64,000 nt of DNA from CAZWCX01 sp964632945 (lineage in GTDB: Bacteria; Planctomycetota; MHYJ01; WSZJ01; CAZWCX01): the NCBI GenBank assembly GCA_964632945.1, contig CAZWCX010000002.1, positions 1 through 64,000 on the forward strand, in the 5' to 3' direction. How positions within the stretch are numbered: the stretch's first letter is position 1; the number at the start of each line of letters is the position of its first letter. Positions 18,363-26,363 of the stretch are shown here, in pieces. The position numbers and the translations under genes were made by a program. The notes under the pieces were generated by a model that had not been told where the DNA came from, made no database searches, and was given only the letters and a program-made list of their open reading frames with translations.

Positions 18363-19298
18363 ATGGACTGGATCTTCGACAATCCGCTGGGAAACATGCA
18401 GGGGCCGACCTTCCTGGCGTTCTATGCGACGATCATCGTCGCCCTCTACCTGTGGTCCTGGCTGCGCGTGCGCTCCCTGGATCGAACCCGCGACCTGCCT
18501 CGGCTGCCCATTCCCGAGCGGCCGGACCCCTACGAGATCGCCTGGTTGCGGGGCGGGGAGAACGAAGTCGTGCGCCTGGCGACCATCTCGCTGCTGCAGC
18601 GGGAGGTGCTGGTCCACGAGGAGAAGAAGGAAGGGAATGCGACGCGGTACGAAATCGCGCGATCCCCGCGCGCCTGGCCCGCCTACCTGTCGAAGGCGGA
18701 GGCGGCGGTGTTCGAAGCGATGCAGGTGCCCCACAAGGTGGATGCGATCTTCTCGAACCAGGACATCCGGCAGGCGATCGCGGACGACTGCGAGGCCATC
18801 GAGGCCCGGGCGAAGAAGGACCACCTGCTGACGCCGGACGACATCCGCGGGCGGGCGTGGATGAACGCGCTGACGGGCTTCCTGATCATTCTCGGGCTGG
18901 GCGGATACAAGCTGGCGGCGGCCATATCGCACGGCAAGTCCAATGTGGCCTGCCTGGTCGGGCTCGCCATGCTCGCCGGGCTGGGGTGCTTCGCGATCGG
19001 CCGGCTGCCGCGCCTCTCCGCGCGGGGAAAAGACTACGTCGAACGACTGCAACTCGCCTTTGCGAACTTGAAGGAGCAGGCGAAGACGTCGGTCGCGGCG
19101 GCGCTCGATCCGACGCTTCCGCTCCTCGTTTCGCTCTTCGGAGTTTCCGCGCTCGCGGGGACCCCGCACGAGCAGTATCCGAAGATGTTCCACCAGGGCA
19201 GCGCATCGGGGGCGAGCTGCGGCGGCGGTTGCGGGGGAGGGTGCGGAGGCGGCTGCGGCGGGGGTTGCGGGGGCGGTTGCGGGGGATGCGGAGCGTGA
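18363..19298 (+). CDS. TIGR04222-like membrane protein with a Cys-Gly3 repeat tail (candidate MNIO substrate)
   Basis: A membrane protein of 311 residues with segments near 16-34, 168-187 and 195-213. After the first segment comes the family-like stretch PDPYEIAWLRGGENEVVRLA and a winged-helix-like soluble part (about 55-160). The C-terminus from residue 286 is a regular array of seven cysteines (286, 290, 294, 298, 302, 306, 309) separated almost only by glycine. ATG 18363 follows GGAGGA. The neighbouring DUF692/MNIO gene begins inside the last codons. MNIO enzymes are known to oxidise cysteines of Cys-rich substrate peptides, so this tail is the obvious target. The modified tail may bind metal at the membrane; that is inference. 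The TIGR04222 assignment is from memory. Confidence 0.85.
   Translation: MDWIFDNPLGNMQGPTFLAFYATIIVALYLWSWLRVRSLDRTRDLPRLPIPERPDPYEIAWLRGGENEVVRLATISLLQREVLVHEEKKEGNATRYEIARSPRAWPAYLSKAEAAVFEAMQVPHKVDAIFSNQDIRQAIADDCEAIEARAKKDHLLTPDDIRGRAWMNALTGFLIILGLGGYKLAAAISHGKSNVACLVGLAMLAGLGCFAIGRLPRLSARGKDYVERLQLAFANLKEQAKTSVAAALDPTLPLLVSLFGVSALAGTPHEQYPKMFHQGSASGASCGGGCGGGCGGGCGGGCGGGCGGCGA
19218..19295 (+). repeat. Short tandem repeat encoding the Cys-Gly3 tail
   Basis: Imperfect 12-base units of the type TGC-GGN-GGN-GGN are repeated about six times and encode Cys-Gly-Gly-Gly. Third positions vary between units, so the repeat is held at the protein level and is not a recent DNA copy. It contains the likely start codons of the next gene. 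Confidence 0.9.
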
Positions 19299-20134
19299 GC
19301 CCGTTCCGCTCGTTGCCGGCCCTCGGGGCCGGGATCGGATTCCGGCCGGAACTCCGCGGTGAACTCTTCCTCCATCGCAGCGGCGTGGACTTTCTCGAAA
19401 TCACGGCCGACCACTACCTCGAGGCCCCGCCCGAGAAGATGGAGGAACTGGAGCTCCTCGAGGATCATTTCACGCTCATCCCCCACGGGTTGTCGCTCTC
19501 CCTGGGCACCGCCGAAGGGATCGACGTCGACTACGCGCGTCGCTTGGCGGCGCTGGTGGCGCGGGTCGACCCGCCGTGGTGGAGCGAACACCTCGCGTTC
19601 ACGCGCGCGGGCGGCGTCGACATCGGGCACCTGGCGCCGCTTCCGCTCACACGCGAGGCGATCGACGTGGTGGCGCGCAACGTCGAGGCCGTGCGCCGGC
19701 TGGTGGACGCGCCGCTCCTGCTCGAGAACATCACGTATTCGGTCACGCTTCCCGGCGCGGAAATGGACGAGGCCGAGTTCTTGACCGAGACGCTGGAGCG
19801 CACGGGGTGCGGCTGGCTGCTGGACGTGACGAATCTTTTCACGAACGCCGTCAATCATGGAACGGACTGGCGGCGCTTTCTCGACCGGGCGCCGTTGGAG
19901 CGGGTGGTGCAACTGCACTTCACCGGCGGTCACTGGCACGGGGGGCAGCTCGTGGACAGTCATTCCGCGGCCACGCCCGAAGCGGTGTGGGAAGTCCTGG
20001 AAGCGGTGGTGGAGCGCGCGCCGGTGAAAGGGATGATCCTGGAGCGGGACGAGCGCATGCCGCCGTTCGCGGACCTGTTGGGGGAGATCGCGCGGGCGCG
20101 GGAGGTGGGCCGGAGGCGCGGTCGATGGGCCTAG
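19286..20134 (+). CDS. DUF692/MNIO family multinuclear non-heme iron oxidase
   Basis: The product is 282 residues, the usual length for this TIM-barrel family, which installs oxidative changes on cysteines of ribosomal peptides (methanobactin, bufferin and related systems). Expected ligand motifs are all visible: HG at 67-68, SEH at 100-102, LEN at 146-148, D180 with TN at 182-183, NHG at 190-192, H211 and H216 (HFTGGH), DSH at 224-226 and ERD at 253-255. The start is either ATG 19286 or GTG 19295; the GTG overlaps the upstream TGA as GTGA. Both place translation inside the Cys-Gly repeat of the preceding gene, which implies tight coupling. The likely substrate is the tail of that protein. 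Confidence 0.92.
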   Translation: MRSVSPFRSLPALGAGIGFRPELRGELFLHRSGVDFLEITADHYLEAPPEKMEELELLEDHFTLIPHGLSLSLGTAEGIDVDYARRLAALVARVDPPWWSEHLAFTRAGGVDIGHLAPLPLTREAIDVVARNVEAVRRLVDAPLLLENITYSVTLPGAEMDEAEFLTETLERTGCGWLLDVTNLFTNAVNHGTDWRRFLDRAPLERVVQLHFTGGHWHGGQLVDSHSAATPEAVWEVLEAVVERAPVKGMILERDERMPPFADLLGEIARAREVGRRRGRWA

Positions 20135-20715
20135 AGGCGTTGCAGCGGATGCTGAGCCGCTTGTGGACCGACGCCGCGCTGCGGGAGCGGTTCCGCGCCG
20201 ATCCGCGCGGGACGGCGCGGGCGGAGGGCCTCGACGAGGACGAAGCCGCGCGCGTGGCGACCGACGGGGTGATCCGCCAGGTGGAGGAGTTCGCCCGCGC
20301 GCTCGTCGAGAAGCGGTGCGGCGAGGTCATGGGCCTCTTGCCCCGGACCGCCCGCGTCCTGGGTCCCGGATTCCGCGCGCGATTCCGGACCTACGCCGCG
20401 GCGGGAGCGCCCCAGGGGGTCCGCAAACACCGGGCGGATGCGGTCGGTTTCGCGGCGGAACTGAGCCGGGCGGCGGCGCGGGGCGAACCCGGGTTCCCGC
20501 CGTGGCTCGGGGAGTTGGCGCGCTACGAGGCGTCCTGGCTGGAGGCCTCCGACCCCACGCGACGGCTGATCGTGCGCCGCTTTCGGGTGCCGATCCCGAT
20601 GCTCGCGGACGCGATCCGGCGCGGCGAGTCGCCCGGGGTTCCCGCGGCGCGCGGGACCTGGTGCGTCTGGTGGCGCCTGACGCCCGCCTCGCCGGGACGG
20701 TTCGCCTCCTGGTAG
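20125..20715 (+). CDS. Small MNIO-associated partner protein
   Basis: A soluble protein of 196 residues starting at ATG 20125, overlapping the MNIO gene by 10 bases. The first ~60 residues (ALQRMLSRLWTDAALRERFR, then AEGLDEDEAARVA) look like the N-terminal helical domain of MNIO partner proteins. The following ~130 residues include an Arg-rich segment, a WLGELARYEASWLEASDP helix typical of DUF2063/BufC- and SCO6045-like partners, and a final beta-rich part. Partners of this type are thought to bind the substrate and present it to the MNIO enzyme. The family assignment rests on pattern and position. Its stop lies only 3 bp from the stop of the convergent kinase gene. Confidence 0.72.
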   Translation: MGLEALQRMLSRLWTDAALRERFRADPRGTARAEGLDEDEAARVATDGVIRQVEEFARALVEKRCGEVMGLLPRTARVLGPGFRARFRTYAAAGAPQGVRKHRADAVGFAAELSRAAARGEPGFPPWLGELARYEASWLEASDPTRRLIVRRFRVPIPMLADAIRRGESPGVPAARGTWCVWWRLTPASPGRFASW

Positions 20716-20718
20716 CCG

Positions 20719-23700
20719 CTACTTGGCCCGCAGCAGGCGCTGGAAGCGGGGATCGTCCCGCATCGACTTGAATTCGCCCTGCGTGGCGGCGACTTCGGCG
20801 GCGAACAAGCCGTCGTTCACGGCCGACTCGAGCAGTCGCAGGGCCTCATCCGTGCGTCCGTCGGCCGCCTCCAGGCACGCGAGGAAGTACCGGACCAGCG
20901 ACTTGCGGGGGTGCTTTGCCTCCACTTCGAGCAGTTCACGACGGCCTTCCTCGCGCTTGCCGATGCGGTGCAGGCAGAACGCGCGCAGGGTCCGCGCGGT
21001 CAGAAAGTCGGGATTGCGCTCGATGGCGACGCTGAACTTCTCCACCGCCCGCTTCATGTTGCCGCCGAGCAGACTGACGAACCCCAGCGCGAAGTGAGCC
21101 GCGGGCTCGTGATCGCGCTTGGGGGCGTGCAGCTCGACTTCGCGGATCGCCATCGACAGCAACACGGGGAGTTTGGTGCGGATGGTCCAGAAGTCGGTGT
21201 ACTTCTTGGCGTCGTCCTGGGGCTCGACCTCGAGGGCGCGGGCGAGATCGAGTACGTAGTCGCCGAGCATGTTGCGCCGCTGGAGGACGCGCGCGCGGCA
21301 GGAGTAGAGGTACCCGCCGCGCCAGTTCCAGTCGATGGCCTGCTCGTAGAACGCGATCGCCCGGGCGTAGTCGTGCGCGTCCTCGTACGCTTCCGCGAAG
21401 CTCCAGAAGCGGCGCGCGACGTCGTCCCGATTCGGCAGCTTGCGCCAGGCGGAGTAATCGCGTTCGGCCTGGTCGCGGCGGCCCGTGCTCAGGTGACACT
21501 CCGAGCGGCGGGAATGGGCGGGGACGAAGCCGGCGTCCAGGGCGAGGGCGCGGTCGTACTTCTCGATCGCGGCATCCGGCTCGCCTTGTTTCTCCAGCCA
21601 CGCTCCCCAGGAGAACCAGACCTCCGGGTCGCCGGGGTCGAGTTCCGCCGCCCGGGCGAAGTCCTCCCCCGCCCGGTCGGCGAGCGACAGGGAGGGATAG
21701 TCCCGCGCGATCACGCCGCGCAGCAGCCAGGCGTCGGGGTTGCGTGGATTGGCGGCGACGGAGCGGTCGATTTCTTCGAGCGCCGCCTTGGGATCGAGCA
21801 TCGCGAGCCGGGTGCGGGCGAGCCCGAGCCGGGCGTAGCTCGATTCCGGATTCCACGCGAGGGTGTCCCGGTAGGCGCGTTCCGCGAGCGCGCCACGCAC
21901 CGGGCGGTCATCCCGGTTGTGCATCACCCCCTCGAGGGCCAGCAGGGCCTGATGGGCGCGGACGAGGGCGATCGTCCACGGCGCGCCTTCGGCCCGCTCC
22001 AGCGCGAGCGCCCGACCGAGGAGCGCCGGGCGCCCGGATTCGGGGGCGACCCGGGCGCTCAAGGCGTGGGCCTCGGCGAGCCCGGGATCGAGTTCGATGG
22101 CACGGTCGAGGCAGGGGCGGGCCTCGTCGAGACGGGCGGCGGCGAGGTGGAGGCGGCCCAGGGCGTTCCATCCACGCGCGTCCCGGGGATGTTGGCGGGT
22201 CAACCGTTCGAGGTCGGCCCGCCCGCGTTCGGCGTCGCCGAGGGAGAGGTGCGCCTCGGCGCGCCGCAGGAGGGATTCCGGCAGGAGCGGTTCGGACTGC
22301 AGCGGCAAGCCCCCGCCCGACAGGAGATCGAGTCCTCCGAGCGCGAGGGCGACCTGGTCGGGGGCGTCCAGGGCCCGGGAGAAGGCCGCGATCGCTCCGG
22401 CGGGGTCGCCTTGCGCGAGGAGGATCCTGCCGCGCTGGTGATGGGCGGCGGACACGAAGGGGAACCGGGTCAGAAACGCGTCGAGGTGATGGATCGCCGT
22501 GTCGTAGTCGAATTCGGACCGGGCGGCTTCCGCAAGGGTCCAGTGCGGACCAAGGTCGTCGGGCTCGAGGGTGAGCGCGCGATTGGCCGCGTGTTTGGCG
22601 GCGCCCCAATTCGCCCGTTCCTGGTGGCAGAGGGCGGACTCCCGTTGGGCGGCGGCCTCGACTTCGGGGATGGCGAGAAGCTCGGCGAGGATCGGGAGGG
22701 CCTTCCCGGGATCGCCGGCGAGGCGCGCCTGGCCGGCCCGGGCGAGCCGTCCGGCGAGAGCGGACGGTTTGCGTTCGGCCACGCCGCGGAGCCGGTCGCC
22801 GGCCGCCGACCGGTCGAGCAGGACTTCCTCCTGAAAGCGGGCGACGGCGAAGGCCACCCGGGGATCTTCCGGCGCCAGGCGCGCGGCTTCGGCCAGGTCC
22901 CGCCAGGCGGAAGCGAAGTCCCCCTTGCGATAGTGTTCGACCCCCAGGGCCAGGCGCGCCGGCGCGTGGGCCGGGTCGATCGCCAGGGCATCCTGCAGTC
23001 CGGTCACGCGTTCGGCTCCGCGCAGCAGCAGGGCGTCGCGCGTGCGCTCCTCCGCCCGGCGGCGTCGCTCGGCGGCGGCGCGTTCCCGGTCGCGTTCCTG
23101 TTCGACCCGCGCGCGCTCCGCGCGGAGATGGACGGTGATTCCTCCGGTCGCGGCGAAGGCGAGCGCGACCACGCCGACGGCCACGCGGTGTTTCTTCGCC
23201 GAGCGATAGACCCGGGTCAGCGGACCCACCGGACGCGCCACGATCGGTTCGCCGTCGAGGAAACGCCGCAGGTCCTCGGCCAGGGCCGCCGCCGTGGCGT
23301 AACGCTGGGGCCGTTCCTTTTGAAGCGCCTTGAGGCAGATCGTCTCCACGTCCGCGTGGACGCGAGGGTTTCGCTTGCGGATCGGCTCGGGATCGGTGTG
23401 CAGCGTCTTGTAGAGCACCACGGCCGGCGACGGATCGCTGAACGGCGGACTCTGCGTGAGACATTCGTACAGCACGGCGCCGAGGGAGTAGACGTCGCTG
23501 CAGCCGTCGAGGAGATCGAGTTCCCCGTTGGCCTGCTCGGGCGACATGTACGACGGGGTTCCCATCACTTGTCCGCTGAAGGTCAGGCGCGTGCTCGAGT
23601 CGATCTCCTTCGCCAGGCCGAAATCGGTGAGGTAGGGCGTCCCGCGCCGGTCGAGCAGGATGTTGCTCGGCTTGATGTCCCGGTGCACGATCCCCTGTTC

Positions 23701-24384
23701 GTGGGCGTAGTGCAGGGCCTGGGCGATCGTGCGCACGAGATCGAGCGCATCGCGGACGCTGAGGTCGCCCCGGGCGACCCGGTCGGACAGCGAAGTCCCC
23801 TCCACGTAGTCCATGGTGAAGTAGTGCGCGCCGTCGGCCGAGCCGACGTCGTGAATGGCGACGATGTTGGTGTGCCGCAGGCTCGCGGCCGTGCGGACCT
23901 CGCGCTGGAAGCGGTGAATCGCGTCATCCTTCGAGCCGCTTCCCGGCGGCAGCACTTTCAGGGCGACGGTCCGGTTCGTGGCCGGATCGAGCGCCTTATA
24001 TACGACCCCCATGCCCCCGCGACCGAGTTCGCCCAGGATGCGGTACTTCCCGATGGCGGACTCCCGGCCGTCCTCCGCGGAGGGCGGCGTCGCCCCTTCC
24101 GCGATCGTCATGCGAGTCGGCCGCTCGGACGCGATCGTCAGGGCATGGGCGTGGGTGGCCCCCGCCGGCGATTCCATGACCGTGAGGGCGGGATTGCTGC
24201 CGAGCCGCTCCAGGGTCGACAGTTGCTCCCGCGTGGCGATGCCGCGTTCGACCAGGAAGTCCGCCAGGGACCGTTCCGGCGGACCGCCGAGCCATTCGCG
24301 GACGAGCGCCCAGTACCGCTCCGCCGGCAGCAGGCCGGAGCGGACGCAGAGGGCGCCCAGGAGGACATCGTCGCGGGAGGGCAT
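20719..24384 (-). CDS. Membrane-anchored Ser/Thr protein kinase with TPR tail
   Basis: A PknB-type kinase of 1,221 residues. An N-terminal ~70-residue region (LLGALCVRSGLLPAERYWAL) is shared by planctomycete-type kinases as I know them. The kinase domain is at about 114-375 with ELGRGGMGVVYKA, the Lys in VALKVL, HRDIKPSN, DFGLAKE and GTPSYMSPEQ, so it should be active. One transmembrane segment lies near 400-420 (VAVGVVALAFAATGGITVHL), followed by some 780 residues of TPR-like repeats, presumably outside the cytoplasm, likely for protein binding. ATG 24384 lies 10 bases after the rlmN stop, so both are probably co-transcribed. Targets are unknown. Confidence 0.94.
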   Translation of the reverse strand: MPSRDDVLLGALCVRSGLLPAERYWALVREWLGGPPERSLADFLVERGIATREQLSTLERLGSNPALTVMESPAGATHAHALTIASERPTRMTIAEGATPPSAEDGRESAIGKYRILGELGRGGMGVVYKALDPATNRTVALKVLPPGSGSKDDAIHRFQREVRTAASLRHTNIVAIHDVGSADGAHYFTMDYVEGTSLSDRVARGDLSVRDALDLVRTIAQALHYAHEQGIVHRDIKPSNILLDRRGTPYLTDFGLAKEIDSSTRLTFSGQVMGTPSYMSPEQANGELDLLDGCSDVYSLGAVLYECLTQSPPFSDPSPAVVLYKTLHTDPEPIRKRNPRVHADVETICLKALQKERPQRYATAAALAEDLRRFLDGEPIVARPVGPLTRVYRSAKKHRVAVGVVALAFAATGGITVHLRAERARVEQERDRERAAAERRRRAEERTRDALLLRGAERVTGLQDALAIDPAHAPARLALGVEHYRKGDFASAWRDLAEAARLAPEDPRVAFAVARFQEEVLLDRSAAGDRLRGVAERKPSALAGRLARAGQARLAGDPGKALPILAELLAIPEVEAAAQRESALCHQERANWGAAKHAANRALTLEPDDLGPHWTLAEAARSEFDYDTAIHHLDAFLTRFPFVSAAHHQRGRILLAQGDPAGAIAAFSRALDAPDQVALALGGLDLLSGGGLPLQSEPLLPESLLRRAEAHLSLGDAERGRADLERLTRQHPRDARGWNALGRLHLAAARLDEARPCLDRAIELDPGLAEAHALSARVAPESGRPALLGRALALERAEGAPWTIALVRAHQALLALEGVMHNRDDRPVRGALAERAYRDTLAWNPESSYARLGLARTRLAMLDPKAALEEIDRSVAANPRNPDAWLLRGVIARDYPSLSLADRAGEDFARAAELDPGDPEVWFSWGAWLEKQGEPDAAIEKYDRALALDAGFVPAHSRRSECHLSTGRRDQAERDYSAWRKLPNRDDVARRFWSFAEAYEDAHDYARAIAFYEQAIDWNWRGGYLYSCRARVLQRRNMLGDYVLDLARALEVEPQDDAKKYTDFWTIRTKLPVLLSMAIREVELHAPKRDHEPAAHFALGFVSLLGGNMKRAVEKFSVAIERNPDFLTARTLRAFCLHRIGKREEGRRELLEVEAKHPRKSLVRYFLACLEAADGRTDEALRLLESAVNDGLFAAEVAATQGEFKSMRDDPRFQRLLRAK

Positions 24385-24394
24385 GGGAACGAGG

Positions 24395-25531
24395 CTACAT
24401 GCCGGAAGCGGTGGGTGCAAGGGGAAGCGAGGAGGCGGCGCCGCGGTCCGGGGGAGGCGCCGGCGTTCCGCCGATCGCGGCCGACGCGCGGTGGGTCTCG
24501 CGCAGCTGCCCGCAGGCGGCGTCGATGTCCGCCCCCCTCCGGTCGCGGGGATGCGCCACGACGCCCGCGGCGCGCAGGCGACCGAGGAAGGCGTCGACGC
24601 GTTCCGGCGCGGGACGCCCGTACCCGCTTCCCGTCCGACCCGGCCCGACTTCGTTGTAGGGGATCAGGTTCACGTGCGCGCGGAACCCCCGCAATCGCTC
24701 CGCGAGCAGGTCGGCATGGCGATCGGAGTCGTTCACCCCCGCCAGCAGGCAGTACTCGAGGTTGACGATTCGCCGGCTCCGCTCCTGGTACCGCCGCGCC
24801 GCGGCGAGGATCGCCTCCACCGGGTACGCCCGGTTCATCGGCACCAGGCGGGCCCGGGTCTCGTCGTCGGGGGCGTGCAGGGAGAGGGCGAGGTGGACGT
24901 TCAGGTCCGCCTCCGCAAGCGCGTCGATCCCGGGCACGATGCCCACCGTCGAGATGGTGATCCGGCGGCGTCCGAGGGCGCCGGTTTCGCGGTCGGCGAT
25001 GCGGCGCGAGGCCGCGACCACCGCGTCGAGGTTGTGCAGGGGCTCGCCCATCCCCATGAACACGATGGTTCGCAGCGCGCGAGCGGAAGCGGCCGCCTCG
25101 TGGCGCAGGTGGAGAAACTGCTCCACGATCTCGCCGGGGGTGAGGTTGCGCTCGAATCCCGCCCGCCCGGAGGCGCAGAAATCGCACGCCATCGCGCAAC
25201 CGACCTGCGAAGAGAGGCAGCCGGCCGCCATTCCGGGGCGGTAACCCGGCATCAGCACGCTTTCCACCGCCGCCCCGTCGGGGAAGCCGACCAGGAGTTT
25301 CACGGTCCCGTCGCGGCTGCGGACCCGCCGCAGGATCGTCGAGCGCAGCAACGGCACGTCGGCGGACAAGCGCGCGGCCAGCGCCCGGCCGATCGGAAGC
25401 GATCCGGCCAGCAGTCGCCCGCCGGAACGCCAGTATTCGCGCAACACCGGCGCGGCATGCACGGGGTTCGCCCCCCAACCGGCGAAGAGCGCCTGCAGGG
25501 AGGGCAGATCATGATCGGACAGGGCCAACAT
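24395..25531 (-). CDS. rlmN: 23S rRNA (adenine2503-C2)-methyltransferase
   Basis: A radical-SAM methyltransferase of 378 residues that methylates A2503 of 23S rRNA (and A37 of some tRNAs in known cases). It has the cluster motif CAMACDFC, the methyl-accepting Cys in GCLSSQVGC, the conserved FMGMGEPLHN, STVG and LSLHAPDD segments, and the second catalytic Cys in DIDAACGQLRE near the C-terminus. The tail after that is a short Pro/Ala-rich extension. ATG 25531 gives the usual N-terminal length. A TTGCCT-N17-TACGAT promoter ends 8 bases before the ATG, which suggests a leaderless message. The kinase gene follows 10 bases downstream. Confidence 0.96.
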   Translation of the reverse strand: MLALSDHDLPSLQALFAGWGANPVHAAPVLREYWRSGGRLLAGSLPIGRALAARLSADVPLLRSTILRRVRSRDGTVKLLVGFPDGAAVESVLMPGYRPGMAAGCLSSQVGCAMACDFCASGRAGFERNLTPGEIVEQFLHLRHEAAASARALRTIVFMGMGEPLHNLDAVVAASRRIADRETGALGRRRITISTVGIVPGIDALAEADLNVHLALSLHAPDDETRARLVPMNRAYPVEAILAAARRYQERSRRIVNLEYCLLAGVNDSDRHADLLAERLRGFRAHVNLIPYNEVGPGRTGSGYGRPAPERVDAFLGRLRAAGVVAHPRDRRGADIDAACGQLRETHRASAAIGGTPAPPPDRGAASSLPLAPTASGM

Positions 25532-25539
25532 GGCCGCGG

Positions 25540-25568
25540 ATCGTAGCACGGACGTCGGGGTGAGGCAA
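25540..25568 (-). promoter_or_regulatory. Probable rlmN promoter (leaderless arrangement)
   Basis: TTGCCT (25568-25563), 17 bases, TACGAT (25545-25540) preceded by TGC on the minus strand. The ATG at 25531 starts 8 bases after the -10 element, so transcription would begin at or within a few bases of the start codon. There is no room for a ribosome-binding site. Confidence 0.5.
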
Positions 25569-25593
25569 GAGGGGAGGGGGGCGCGGGATCCGC

Positions 25594-25713
25594 AGGCGGC
25601 TCCGGCGGGACCTTCCGCCGCTTCCCGACCGCCTGACGAAGGATCCACTCGACCTGCGCGTTCACGCTGCTCAGGTCGTCCTTCGCCCACCCCTTGATCG
25701 CTTTCCAGACCCG
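25594..25713 (-). pseudogene. Remnant of an Arc-like ribbon-helix-helix small protein
   Basis: One frame reads WKAIKGWAKDDLSSVNAQV followed by EWILRQAVGKRRK. It closely fits the C-terminal two thirds of the ~55-residue Arc-like family (W-A-x-[DE]-[DE]-L-x-S-V-N-x-Q-[IV]-E-x-L-L-R-x-A). The expected N-terminal beta strand and start codon are absent: upstream the frame has no ATG, GTG or TTG before a stop, and downstream it runs on into rlmN. A nearby ATG (25724) is in a different frame, as after a 1-2 base indel. A non-standard start or a sequence error remains possible. Confidence 0.4.
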
Positions 25714-25838
25714 TACCCTGCCATGACGGCGGCCTCGAAAGGGAATATCCGGCCCGGATTTTGGTAATCTGCTCGGTCAGGGAACCGTGACGGGTCTCAA
25801 GACGTCGAAGAGGCAGACCCGTTTCATGCGGAGGACTT

Positions 25839-26363
25839 ATGCGCCAGCCGTTGCCGATCCTGAATCAGATCCGTGTCGCTTCCCCCTGCGGGGCCGCCTG
25901 GGATGGAATGACGGGGGATGAACGCGTTCGCCACTGCGCCGACTGCGACCGGAAGGTCTATCACCTGTCCGGCATGACCCGGGAGGCGGCCGAGGCGCTG
26001 CTGATGCAGCACGAAGGACGGCTGTGCGTCCGATTCTATCAACGGGCGGACGGGACGGTCCTGACCCAGGACTGTCGGGTGGGGGCGAGCCGGGCGCGAA
26101 AGCGAATGGCGTGGATCGCGGCGGCGGTGGCCGCGGTGCTTGGGGCGGTGGGCTTGGGGGCGGCCATGAATCGGGAGCAGATCGCGGAAAGCACGCGGGA
26201 CTCGCGTCTCCGGCAGATCGAGCCGTTCCGTTCGATCTTGAACCGGCTGTTCCCCGTGTCGATGGGGAAATTCGTCATGGGCGAGGTCGCCGCACCGATG
26301 CCGGCCGGCGGGGGAAGCGGGTCCGGCGTCGCTCCGGGCGGCAGCGGCGGTTCGAAGGAGTGA
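25839..26363 (+). CDS. Single-span membrane protein with N-terminal Cys-motif domain, copy 1
   Basis: A protein of 174 residues. Residues 10-85 carry a zinc-ribbon-like pattern: IRVASPC (Cys17), HCADC (Cys33, Cys36), then YHLSGMT, GRLCVRFYQRADGTVLTQDC (Cys63, Cys79). One transmembrane segment lies near 91-109, followed by a charged stretch (STRDSRLRQIEPFRSILNRL) and a Gly/Ser-rich tail. I know this Cys pattern only as a recurring uncharacterised domain; metal binding is inferred from the Cys spacing. ATG 25839 follows GGAGGA. The stop overlaps the start of a paralogous gene (TGATG), so both should be made in equal amounts. Confidence 0.8.
   Translation: MRQPLPILNQIRVASPCGAAWDGMTGDERVRHCADCDRKVYHLSGMTREAAEALLMQHEGRLCVRFYQRADGTVLTQDCRVGASRARKRMAWIAAAVAAVLGAVGLGAAMNREQIAESTRDSRLRQIEPFRSILNRLFPVSMGKFVMGEVAAPMPAGGGSGSGVAPGGSGGSKE

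Larger units (their letters stand above)
25532..25838. other. Divergent intergenic stretch
   Basis: These 307 bases lie between rlmN (minus) and the Cys-motif gene (plus). They contain the rlmN promoter (25540-25568), the decayed Arc-like frame (25594-25713) and a TAATCT at 25765-25770 that could be a -10 element for the plus-strand gene, without a clear -35. The rest shows nothing I recognise. Confidence 0.5.

Noticed and set aside
19218..19295. Short regular repeat considered as a CRISPR-like or satellite array
   Set aside because: Units are 12 bases, in frame, vary at third codon positions and encode the Cys-Gly3 tail.
20911..24765. 1,284-codon plus-strand frame opposite the kinase gene
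   Set aside because: The kinase on the other strand has all catalytic motifs; this frame has none.
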